Shown: in pieces, positions 1 through 5,827 of the stretch
Layout: each line of letters opens with the position of its first letter
Numbering within the stretch: position 1 is the first letter of the stretch
The notes under the pieces: generated by a model
Database searches by the model: none
What the model saw: the letters and a program-made list of their open reading frames with translations, nothing else
Told to the model about the DNA's origin: nothing
Program-made: the position numbers and the translations under genes
Assembly: GCA_015222355.1 (NCBI GenBank)
Contig: JADFVC010000401.1
Location: forward strand, 1 to 7,719
Source of the DNA: Chloroflexota bacterium
Lineage (GTDB): Bacteria; Desulfobacterota; Desulfuromonadia; Desulfuromonadales; Geopsychrobacteraceae
Reading direction: 5' to 3'
DNA: 7,719 nucleotides

Positions 1-979
1 CCAGCAGGGCCAGCAGGGACCAGGTATGATCACCGATCAGGACTTTGCTCATGAATTCGTAACCGTTGCCGAACACTTGCGGAAAGACAATGCCGATCAT
101 CCCGACCGCCAGCCCGCCGAGAACCGGCTTCGCAAGTCGTGGCAGCTTGATCGCCTCAATCCGGTCCTTGATGCGCAGGTACAGATCGATAAACCCGGCC
201 GCCAGCCCGCCAATGATCACGCCGAGCAGCAGGTAAAGTCCAATCTCCCAGAAATTGCCCATGACATAGACGGGCGCGACCAACTCCGAGGTATCGCCGA
301 GCAGTGCCCGGGAAAGAACCGTCGCCATGCCGCTGGCGATCACGATCGAGGTGAAACTGGCCAGCTCGAAGGAGGAGAGCAGGACAATTTCGGTGGCGAA
401 GAAAACCCCGGCAATCGGCGCGTTAAAGGTGGCCGCAACCCCGGCAGCCGCGCCGCAGGCGACCAGCACCTTGAGGCGATCACCGCTCATCTTGAACCTT
501 TTTCCAAACTGGCTGCCGATGGTGCCGCCGATCACCGCAATCGGCCCCTCCTGTCCGGCGCTGCCGCCGGTCCCCAAGGTGATCGCCGCACCCAGCCCAC
601 GAGTGAAAACCGGCCGGAAGGGTAGCTTGGCTCCCTTCAGGTTGACCTTGACCAGAAATCCTGAAAATCCGCCCCGCAAATCCTTGGCAAAAAAGATCCA
701 CAACGGAATCACCAGCAAGCCACCGATCGCCGGTAAAAACATCACCAGCATCCGCTCCACTGACCAGTGCTCCAGGGAAATAGAAAACAGCTCCAGACTT
801 TGCTCTACGACCAGCCAATGAACCAGCTCGATGGTCTTCCGAAACAGATAATTCCCCAGACCTCCGAGCAGGCCGATAATCACGGCAAGAATGATCAGGA
901 AGGTGTTTTCACTGATTTTGAAGCGGCTCAGCAGCTGCGGGATCAGGCTCTGCAACTGCCGGGACAACGGGATGGTCAA
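1..979 (-). CDS. CLC-family chloride channel/transporter, 3' end beyond window
   Basis: This is a polytopic inner-membrane protein of the CLC superfamily, which moves chloride or other anions by channel or H+-antiport activity. About 326 residues are visible and the C-terminal half lies off the left edge. Counting from the TTG at 982, hydrophobic helices occur near residues 28-46 and 78-98. The loop GTGGSAGQEGP (137-147) carries the gating glutamate E145, in the place of the usual GREGP. Next comes the signature AAAGVAATFNAPIAGVFFATE (178-198), and further helices follow near 210-228, 245-266 and 284-302. The usual Cl-binding G-x-G-x-P-E loop is replaced by GGFSGFLVKV (104-113). The residue after E198, where antiporters have a proton glutamate, is Ile. 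The start is TTG: GGAG at 987-990 lies 7 nt before the TTG at 979 and 4 nt before the TTG at 982. No in-frame ATG occurs until about residue 78. It follows glmS by about 10 nt, so it is probably co-transcribed. The family call is secure; ion specificity is not. Confidence 0.9.
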   Translation of the reverse strand, partial: MTIPLSRQLQSLIPQLLSRFKISENTFLIILAVIIGLLGGLGNYLFRKTIELVHWLVVEQSLELFSISLEHWSVERMLVMFLPAIGGLLVIPLWIFFAKDLRGGFSGFLVKVNLKGAKLPFRPVFTRGLGAAITLGTGGSAGQEGPIAVIGGTIGSQFGKRFKMSGDRLKVLVACGAAAGVAATFNAPIAGVFFATEIVLLSSFELASFTSIVIASGMATVLSRALLGDTSELVAPVYVMGNFWEIGLYLLLGVIIGGLAAGFIDLYLRIKDRIEAIKLPRLAKPVLGGLAVGMIGIVFPQVFGNGYEFMSKVLIGDHTWSLLALL

Positions 980-991
980 CAACTTACTCCA

Positions 992-2821
992 TTATTCCAC
1001 GGTGACACTTTTGGCCAGGTTGCGCGGCTGATCAACATCGGTTCCCTTAAGAACCGCAACATGGTAGGCCAGCAGTTGCATCGGCACCGAGGTGAGAATC
1101 GGCATCAGGTCATCGCTGGTTTCCGGCACCCGAATCCGGGCGGCAACTTTATTGTCCAGTTCAGCCTCGACTCCGCTGACCACGGCAATCACTCTGCCGC
1201 CCCGGGCGCAGACTTCTTCCATATTGGACACCACCTTCTCATAGGTGGCATTTCTCGGGACCAATACAACAACCGGCAGATTTTCATCAATCAGGGCAAT
1301 GGGGCCATGCTTCATCTCCCCGGCCGGGTAGCCTTCGGCATGGATATAGGAGATTTCCTTCAGTTTCAATGCCCCTTCCAGAGCGATCGGGTACTGGTTG
1401 CCGCGACCGAGATAGAGAAAATCACGGGCGTTCATGAAATCACGGGCAATGTCTTCGATCTCTTTGTCCAACTCCAGGGTCTCTTCCAATTTACGCGGCA
1501 GGGCCAGCAAAGCCTCGACCCGCTCCCGGCAATCATCGGGGGACAGGGTGCCACGTGCCCGCCCCAGTTTCAACGCCAGCAGGTAAAGGGCTACCAACTG
1601 GGTGGTGAAAGCCTTGGTCGAGGCGACACCGATCTCCGGACCGGCATGGGTATAGATGACGCCGTCACTTTCACGGGCGATGGAGGAATCCACCACGTTG
1701 CAGATACAGACCGCCTTGCTGCCTTTCCCCCGAGCTTCACGTAAACCGGCCAGGGTATCGGCTGTTTCGCCGCTCTGGCTGACTAACACCGTCAGGCTCT
1801 TTTCATTGATAATCGGATCGCGGTAACGGAATTCGCTGGCGATATCGATCTCAACCGGCAGCCGCGCCAGTTTCTCAATATAAAACTTGCCGACCAGTCC
1901 AGCATGCCAGGAAGTGCCGCAGGCGATAATAAAAATCTTCTCGAACTGTTGCAGCTGTGCGTCGCTGAAATCCAGGCCTTCGAGGTAGATATCCCCCTCT
2001 TCTCCCTGCAAGCGACCGGCAATGGTATCCGCCACAGCGCGTGGCTGCTCGTAGATTTCTTTGAGCATGAAATGTTTGTAACCACCCTTCTCCGCCAGCA
2101 ACGGGTTCCAGGTAATGGTCTTGCTCTGTTTGACCAGCGGCTGACCGGCCAGATCGGTTATGCGCATTTCCTCGGTGGTAAAGACCACCATTTCTCCGTC
2201 TTCGAGGAAAATCATCTCGCGGGTGTGGGAAAGCATCGCCGGGATATCGGAAGCCACAAAATATTCCCCCTGCCCCTGGCCGATGACCAGTGGCGAACCG
2301 AGTTTGGCGGCAATCAATTTGTCCGGCTCGGTAGCACAGACAATGGCGACCGCATAGGCACCTTCGACTTCACCGAGGGCCAGGCGTACGGCCCGTTCAA
2401 AATCACCACACTGACGGTAATGTTCCTCAACCAGATGGGCAATGATCTCAGTATCGGTTTCCGATCTGAAAAGATGCCCCGATCCCTGCAGCCGCTCTTT
2501 CAGCTTCAGGTAGTTCTCGATGATGCCGTTATGCACCACCACGATGTCGCTCGCTTTATGCGGATGGGCATTGATCTCCGAAGGGCGCCCGTGGGTCGCC
2601 CAGCGGGTGTGCCCGATCCCCCGGCTGCCCTCGGCCGGTTGCTCGCGGAGGATATTCTCCAGGTTGATCAGTTTTCCCTCGGCCCGCCGGATCTGCAGCT
2701 CACCGCCGTTGAGGGTGCAGATTCCCGCCGAATCATAGCCGCGATATTCGAGACGACGCAGACCATCGATGATAATGGGTGAAGCTTCCTGTGAACCGAT
2801 GTAACCGACAATGCCACACAT
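992..2821 (-). CDS. glmS: Glutamine--fructose-6-phosphate aminotransferase (isomerizing)
   Basis: This cytosolic enzyme converts D-fructose-6-phosphate and L-glutamine into D-glucosamine-6-phosphate and glutamate, the first committed step of UDP-GlcNAc synthesis. The product is full length at 609 aa, the same as the E. coli enzyme. The N-terminal class II glutaminase domain begins MCGIVGYIG, with Cys2 as the nucleophile once Met is removed. It continues with HTRWATHG (71-78), HNGIIENY (97-104) and ETDTE (121-125). Two SIS sugar-isomerase domains follow: the first has CGTSWHAG (301-308) and SQSGET (348-353), and the second has [12 protein letters not shown] (481-492) with the catalytic Glu489, and GEMKHGP with His505. 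The C-terminal tail ends NLAKSVTVE with the Schiff-base Lys604. All catalytic positions are intact. The start is ATG with AAGGGGAG just upstream. The gene lies 14 nt after glmU. I see no glmS ribozyme or riboswitch in front of it, as expected outside Firmicutes. Confidence 0.98.
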   Translation of the reverse strand: MCGIVGYIGSQEASPIIIDGLRRLEYRGYDSAGICTLNGGELQIRRAEGKLINLENILREQPAEGSRGIGHTRWATHGRPSEINAHPHKASDIVVVHNGIIENYLKLKERLQGSGHLFRSETDTEIIAHLVEEHYRQCGDFERAVRLALGEVEGAYAVAIVCATEPDKLIAAKLGSPLVIGQGQGEYFVASDIPAMLSHTREMIFLEDGEMVVFTTEEMRITDLAGQPLVKQSKTITWNPLLAEKGGYKHFMLKEIYEQPRAVADTIAGRLQGEEGDIYLEGLDFSDAQLQQFEKIFIIACGTSWHAGLVGKFYIEKLARLPVEIDIASEFRYRDPIINEKSLTVLVSQSGETADTLAGLREARGKGSKAVCICNVVDSSIARESDGVIYTHAGPEIGVASTKAFTTQLVALYLLALKLGRARGTLSPDDCRERVEALLALPRKLEETLELDKEIEDIARDFMNARDFLYLGRGNQYPIALEGALKLKEISYIHAEGYPAGEMKHGPIALIDENLPVVVLVPRNATYEKVVSNMEEVCARGGRVIAVVSGVEAELDNKVAARIRVPETSDDLMPILTSVPMQLLAYHVAVLKGTDVDQPRNLAKSVTVE

Positions 2822-2825
2822 ATTT

Positions 2826-2833
2826 CTCCCCTT
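2826..2833 (-). promoter_or_regulatory. Ribosome binding site of glmS
   Basis: AAGGGGAG on the minus strand sits 4 nt before the glmS ATG, inside the 14-nt gap after the glmU stop. The glmU TGA is followed directly by an in-frame TAA. The strong Shine-Dalgarno sequence supports the start at 2821 and independent initiation on a shared glmU-glmS transcript. Confidence 0.8.
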
Positions 2834-2835
2834 TA

Positions 2836-4218
2836 TCAGGATTTTTCCGTTTTTTTCCGCAGCGACCAGCCCTCGACGACTTTTTGCTCACAGCGCGAAA
2901 TGGCCAGAGAGTCTGCCGGAACATCCATGGTGATAGTCGATCCGGCGGCGATCAAGCTGTTACGACCAATATGCACCGGGGCGATAAACTGTACGTCACT
3001 GCCGATAAAAACATCGTCCTCGATGGTGGTTTTATGTTTGTTGACCCCATCGTAATTGCAGGTGATGGTGCCGCAACCGAAGTTGACCCCGCGGCCGACT
3101 TCGGCATCGCCGAGATAAGTCAGGTGGCTCGACTGTGACCCTTCACCGAGCAGCACCTTCTTGGTTTCTACGAAATTGCCGATCTTGTTATGACCGGTCA
3201 GCACGGTTCCGGGGCGCAGGTGGGCCATCGGACCGATTTTACAATCCGGACCGATCTGTGCCCCCTCAATCGCCGAACCCGCTTTCAGATGGGCATGATC
3301 CGCGATCTTCGAATCGACCACGACCACGCCGGTTTCGATGATGCAGTGTTGGCCGATTTTCGTTGCGCCGCGCAATTGCACATTGGGGTGCAGGACCGTG
3401 TCACTGCCGATTTCCACCCCCGCATCAACATAAACCGTGGTCGGATCGATCATTGTCACGCCCGATTTCAGCAACTCGGTATTAATCCGCCAGCGCATCA
3501 GCGCTTCGGCTTCAGCCAGTTGGCAGCGATCATTGATCCCCATCGCTTCGGTCGGATCGGCAACAACGAGCGCCCGAGTCTTTTTCCCGGCGGCAACGGC
3601 TGCGGCCACCACGTCGGTCAGGTAGTATTCCCCTTGGGCATTATCAGTTTTGAGATTCTTCAAGGCAGCAAAGACAAATTCAGCATCAAACAGGTAAATG
3701 CCGGTATTGATCTCACAGATCTGCCGCTGCTGCTCGGTGGCATCCTGCTCCTCAACAATCTGCAGAATTTGCTCACCATTGCGGACAATCCGCCCATAAC
3801 CGGTCGGGTTCGGCAGTTCGGCTGTCAATACGGTCACCGCCGCCTGTTCCCGGGCATGAAACTGCTGCAACCGCTGCAGGGTTTCTACTTGCAGCAGCGG
3901 GACATCCCCACAGAGCAGCAACAGGGTGCCGGAAAAACCGGCCAGTGACTCGGCGGCGCACATCAGTGCGTGCCCGGTACCGAGTTGCTCGGTCTGTTCA
4001 ACCCACTCAATGTCCCCCCCGCCAAATATCCGCTGAACCGATTCCGCCTGATGACCGACGACAATCCGCAATTGAGAAAAACCCGCCTCACGAGCCGCTT
4101 GCAGAGGATAGGACAATATCGGTTGTCCGCAAATCGGATGCAGCACTTTCGGTAATGCCGATTTCATCCGGGTCCCTTTGCCGGCAGCCAGGACGACTGC
4201 TGCTAAACCTTGATCCAT
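2836..4218 (-). CDS. glmU: Bifunctional UDP-GlcNAc pyrophosphorylase / glucosamine-1-phosphate N-acetyltransferase
   Basis: This cytosolic enzyme first acetylates glucosamine-1-phosphate with acetyl-CoA, then transfers UMP from UTP to form UDP-GlcNAc for peptidoglycan and lipopolysaccharide. The product is 460 aa (E. coli 456). The N-terminal nucleotidyltransferase domain has [11 protein letters not shown] (10-20) with PKVLHP, then [10 protein letters not shown] (75-84), the metal-binding GD (104-105), and ending near GINDR (227-231). The C-terminal left-handed beta-helix is built of hexapeptide repeats from about residue 265. It contains RPGT (335-338), [12 protein letters not shown] (364-375) with the likely catalytic His365, and TITCNYDG (384-391). 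The tail is short and basic. The frame is open upstream to an ATG at 4266, but I prefer the ATG at 4218. It has AAGGGG six nt upstream and gives the family N-terminus, while the extra 16 residues match nothing and fall in the structured leader. It is the first gene of the glmU-glmS-clc operon. Confidence 0.98.
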   Translation of the reverse strand: MDQGLAAVVLAAGKGTRMKSALPKVLHPICGQPILSYPLQAAREAGFSQLRIVVGHQAESVQRIFGGGDIEWVEQTEQLGTGHALMCAAESLAGFSGTLLLLCGDVPLLQVETLQRLQQFHAREQAAVTVLTAELPNPTGYGRIVRNGEQILQIVEEQDATEQQRQICEINTGIYLFDAEFVFAALKNLKTDNAQGEYYLTDVVAAAVAAGKKTRALVVADPTEAMGINDRCQLAEAEALMRWRINTELLKSGVTMIDPTTVYVDAGVEIGSDTVLHPNVQLRGATKIGQHCIIETGVVVVDSKIADHAHLKAGSAIEGAQIGPDCKIGPMAHLRPGTVLTGHNKIGNFVETKKVLLGEGSQSSHLTYLGDAEVGRGVNFGCGTITCNYDGVNKHKTTIEDDVFIGSDVQFIAPVHIGRNSLIAAGSTITMDVPADSLAISRCEQKVVEGWSLRKKTEKS

Positions 4219-4224
4219 GAAAAT

Positions 4225-4230
4225 CCCCTT
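4225..4230 (-). promoter_or_regulatory. Ribosome binding site fixing the glmU start at 4218
   Basis: AAGGGG on the minus strand ends 6 nt before the ATG at 4218-4216. This favours that codon over the in-frame upstream ATG at 4266. The AAG of this site is also the end of a 12-bp sequence repeated upstream in the leader (4228-4239 and 4286-4297). Confidence 0.75.
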
Positions 4231-4297
4231 GCTGGTTTCCCATATGAAAACTTGCAGTGCATCCATCCGGAGTTTCAGATGGACACTTGCTGGTTTC
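4228..4297 (-). repeat. 12-bp direct repeat flanking a hairpin in the glmU leader
   Basis: GAAACCAGCAAG on the minus strand occurs at 4239-4228 and again at 4297-4286, 58 bp apart, both inside the predicted 5' untranslated region of about 90 nt. Between them is a 6-bp inverted repeat, TCCATC at 4262-4267 and GATGGA at 4278-4283, with a 10-nt loop. The repeats and stem are read directly from the sequence. Any regulatory role is inference, though the copy nearest the gene touches the ribosome binding site. Confidence 0.45.
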
Positions 4298-4315
4298 GGA
4301 AAGAAAAAACGTTTA

Positions 4316-4345
4316 ATTATCTCGAAACTGCCCAGTGCAAGTCAA
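4316..4345 (-). promoter_or_regulatory. Sigma70-type promoter for the glmU-glmS-clc operon
   Basis: On the minus strand, a -35 hexamer TTGACT (4345-4340) and a -10 hexamer GATAAT (4321-4316) are separated by 18 bp. Each matches the consensus at five of six positions. The expected transcription start is near 4309, giving a leader of about 90 nt before the glmU ATG. It is the best promoter match I found upstream of glmU. Confidence 0.6.
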
Positions 4346-4372
4346 GCGGATTGCCCGTGTCATTGCCGATAT

Positions 4373-4422
4373 TTTGCATTAACTATTTTCTGGTTATTGA
4401 GCCGGTGGATATTTAATGCAAA
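4373..4422. repeat. Perfect 10-bp inverted repeat upstream of the glmU promoter
   Basis: TTTGCATTAA (4373-4382) and its exact reverse complement TTAATGCAAA (4413-4422) are separated by 30 bp. An 8-bp direct repeat TAACTATT also occurs at 4380-4387 and 4426-4433, so the repeats are nested. The arms lie about 30-80 bp upstream of the -35 element of the glmU promoter. They could be paired protein-binding sites or the remnant ends of a small element; the sequence does not decide. Confidence 0.5.
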
Positions 4423-4462
4423 TGGTAACTATTCAACATTATCAGATCAGAAGAAAAAACGC

Positions 4463-4549
4463 TTGTCCTCCCCGAGTGCTGCTATCGGGGATCCAGTCTT
4501 TCTGTCTTCTAAACTCTGGATTCCGGTTAAAATCCTGCTGGAATGACAA
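4463..4549. repeat. 87-bp palindromic MITE-like repeat element
   Basis: A compact element made of three nested inverted repeats. CCCCGA (4470-4475) pairs with TCGGGG (4485-4490). GGGATCCAG (4488-4496) pairs with CTGGATTCC (4516-4524) with one mismatch. ATTCCGG (4520-4526) pairs with CTGGAAT (4538-4544) with one G-T wobble. The ends are imperfect inverted repeats, TTGTCCTCC at the left and GGAATGACAA at the right. The GTCATTCC...GGAATCCAG layout resembles a dispersed intergenic repeat class I have seen across proteobacterial genomes, but I cannot search for other copies here. No transposase is nearby, so any movement would have been in trans. Confidence 0.65.
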
Positions 4550-4589
4550 TCTTTTTGTACTGTGCTGAATAGATTGCTGCAAATGGTAG

Positions 4590-4610
4590 GGGTGAATCTT
4601 GTATTTGTCC
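4590..4610. repeat. Weak hairpin, possible degenerate palindromic repeat
   Basis: GGGTGAAT (4590-4597) can pair with ATTTGTCC (4603-4610) around a CTTGT loop, using three consecutive G-T pairs. The sequence resembles a decayed GGGGCGAAT...ATTCGCCC palindrome of the kind found in intergenic repeats. The pairing is weak and no function is suggested. Confidence 0.3.
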
Positions 4611-4668
4611 GAATCCTGATCGCTTTGATTGGCCGGAAGCAAAACGAAACCAAAAAAAAAACGGTTTA

Positions 4669-5067
4669 GCCACAGACAGAGGCGGACAACTGCGGGACGT
4701 AAAACCTGAAACCAGAAAAGTTCACAATTCATCCTCACGCCCGTTCACTACGTTCACTCAAGACGCAAAGATCATGGAGAAAACCTTATATGCAAGATGC
4801 TTTTAAACCTTAAAAACTTGATTTTGTCTTTGACTCTCTTTGCGGCTCCGCGTGAAACCTTTTTTCGGTTTAGATCTGAAAACCTGTTTTCGCACCCGTT
4901 CGCTATGCTCACTCAAGACACTAAGATCACAAAGGAAACCCATTATTCAGGTTTTGATCTTTAACCCATAAATTCGCTTTTGCCCTTGTTCTTCTTAGTG
5001 GGCTTTGTGGCTTTGTGCGAGACAAGCTTTTGATTTTGTCCATCAGTTGTCCATGTGTGTCTGTGGC
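4669..5067. repeat. Cluster of degenerate repeat units bounded by a 10-bp inverted repeat
   Basis: The segment starts with GCCACAGACA (4669-4678) and ends with its exact reverse complement TGTCTGTGGC (5058-5067). Inside, a unit of about 50 bp occurs twice, at 4739-4785 and 4891-4940. Both copies begin CGC(A)CCCGTT, share TCACTCAAGAC (4754-4764, 4909-4919) and end in GGA(G)AAA(A)CC. CGGTTTAG precedes each copy (4662-4669, 4866-4873). TTGATTTTGTC is also duplicated (4818-4828, 5030-5040). The CTTTGTGGCTTTGTGCGAGA type of text near 5003-5022 resembles CACAGAG-rich intergenic repeats widespread in environmental bacteria; that is recollection, not a search result. The short open frames here have repeat-like composition and I do not call them genes. 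Confidence 0.6.
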
Positions 5068-5215
5068 CAATATTTCTTTTCGTAATGAATTTACCGGAGC
5101 GAAGTAGATAACCATGTTCAGTTTTTATGAGGAGGCGTATATCGATACACTGCACAAAAGAGCGCGCTGATTGACACCGAGATCGCGGAAAATGGTCGTT
5201 TTCGGACAGACACTA
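5068..5215. other. Intergenic stretch with no supported feature
   Basis: Between the repeat cluster and the rightward promoter I see no gene with a ribosome binding site. An 18-codon frame at 5114-5170 has its closest GGAG too far upstream. A TTGACA at 5171-5176 has no acceptable -10 at 16-18 bp. Confidence 0.4.
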
Positions 5216-5244
5216 TTTACAGAACCATAATGGTCACGTATAGT
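5216..5244 (+). promoter_or_regulatory. Sigma70-type promoter for the rightward gene pair
   Basis: TTTACA (5216-5221) and TATAGT (5239-5244) are spaced by exactly 17 bp, each with five of six consensus matches. Transcription would start near 5251, leaving a very short leader that begins just before the GGAGG ribosome binding site (5254-5258) of the gene at 5268. Confidence 0.6.
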
Positions 5245-5267
5245 TTCAACCTTGGAGGGCAGGCCGC

Positions 5268-5822
5268 ATGGATGAACGCCACACACTGGGATACGAACTG
5301 GACGAAATCCAGAAACAGATCAAAGAGCTGGAAATCCGCTACGAGCAGTATTTTGCCGGGGTGGAGAAACGGGAACCTTTTCAAGACCGTAAAAATCTGG
5401 CCCGGCGCCTCCGTCAGTATACCAATCGGCGCATTGTCTGGACTGACCTGAAGTTCCGCTACCAGGGGCTGACCTCCCGTTTCATGTCCTATTCACACTA
5501 TTGGGATCGCATCCTGCGCTTGATCGATGAAGGCAAATATCATCGTCATACCAGCAAAACAACCGCCCCTTCATTGCCGGCGACAGCAACACAACCGGCA
5601 ACCGCTTCGTCACGTGCCGAGGTGGAACGGTTACAAAGTGAACTGGCAGCCGCCAGGCAAGCCTGCGGCTTGAGCGGTGCCGCGCCGAGTATCAGCAAAG
5701 TGGCTGCGTTTCTGGATTCCCAGCGGGAAAAGATCCGTCAACGTTACGGTGAAAATCCGGTTGTTTTCAGTATCGACAGCAGTGACGGTAAGCCACGTAT
5801 CAAGGTCACTCTGAAGAAGTAG
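5268..5822 (+). CDS. Conserved hypothetical protein, resembles MXAN_5187 C-terminal-type proteins
   Basis: A 184-aa protein with no signal peptide or membrane segment, so probably cytosolic. Residues 9-92 form a charged helical domain, with LDEIQKQIKELEIRYEQYF (11-29), the stretch DRKNLARRLRQYTNRRIVWTD (40-60) and a tyrosine/tryptophan-rich YSHYWDRILRLIDEGKYHR (75-93). A low-complexity Thr/Ala/Pro linker covers about 94-116. A short helix (117-133) and a small C-terminal domain follow, with SISKVAAFLDSQREKIRQRYG (141-161) and the ending DGKPRIKVTLKK. From memory, this architecture resembles the deltaproteobacterial MXAN_5187 C-terminal family, whose biochemical role I do not know. The ATG start has GGAGG 9 nt upstream. 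It is followed after 5 nt by the radical SAM gene, so the two are probably co-transcribed. No catalytic residues are recognisable; a structural or protein-binding role is only a guess. Confidence 0.85.
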   Translation: MDERHTLGYELDEIQKQIKELEIRYEQYFAGVEKREPFQDRKNLARRLRQYTNRRIVWTDLKFRYQGLTSRFMSYSHYWDRILRLIDEGKYHRHTSKTTAPSLPATATQPATASSRAEVERLQSELAAARQACGLSGAAPSISKVAAFLDSQREKIRQRYGENPVVFSIDSSDGKPRIKVTLKK

Positions 5823-5827
5823 GTCAT

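Noticed and set aside
767..1744. Long open frame of 325 codons on the plus strand
   Set aside because: It is antisense to clc and glmS, which have clear family motifs. Its protein is Gln/Gly/His-rich with no recognisable domain, as expected for an antisense shadow.
1904..2782. 292-codon plus-strand open frame
   Set aside because: It is fully antisense to glmS, all of whose catalytic motifs are intact, and matches no family I recognise.
2822..2835. glmS ribozyme/riboswitch
   Set aside because: Only 14 nt separate glmU and glmS, far too short for the ribozyme, and the class is restricted to Firmicutes and close relatives.
3190..3948. 252-codon plus-strand open frame
   Set aside because: It is antisense to glmU, and its Asp/His/Arg-rich composition reflects the complement of the hexapeptide-repeat region.
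4219..4266. N-terminal extension of glmU from an upstream ATG at 4266
   Set aside because: The extra 16 residues match no GlmU N-terminus, there is no good ribosome binding site before 4266, and the ATG at 4218 has AAGGGG at ideal spacing.
4442..4738. Minus-strand open frames of 68-98 codons in the intergenic region
   Set aside because: They run through the palindromic element and hairpins, lack ribosome binding sites and have compositions typical of translated repeats.
4669..5067. CRISPR array
   Set aside because: Only two diverged copies of the unit are present, with unequal spacing and no short exact repeats, and there are no cas genes nearby.
4927..5155. Minus-strand open frames of 62-64 codons
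   Set aside because: They overlap the duplicated noncoding units and start at GTG or ATG without a ribosome binding site. I could not match them to the selfish nuclease-type family sometimes seen near such repeats.
5171..5199. Promoter based on TTGACA at 5171-5176
   Set aside because: No hexamer resembling TATAAT lies 16-18 bp downstream (GGTCGT at 17 bp); the promoter at 5216-5244 is better placed.
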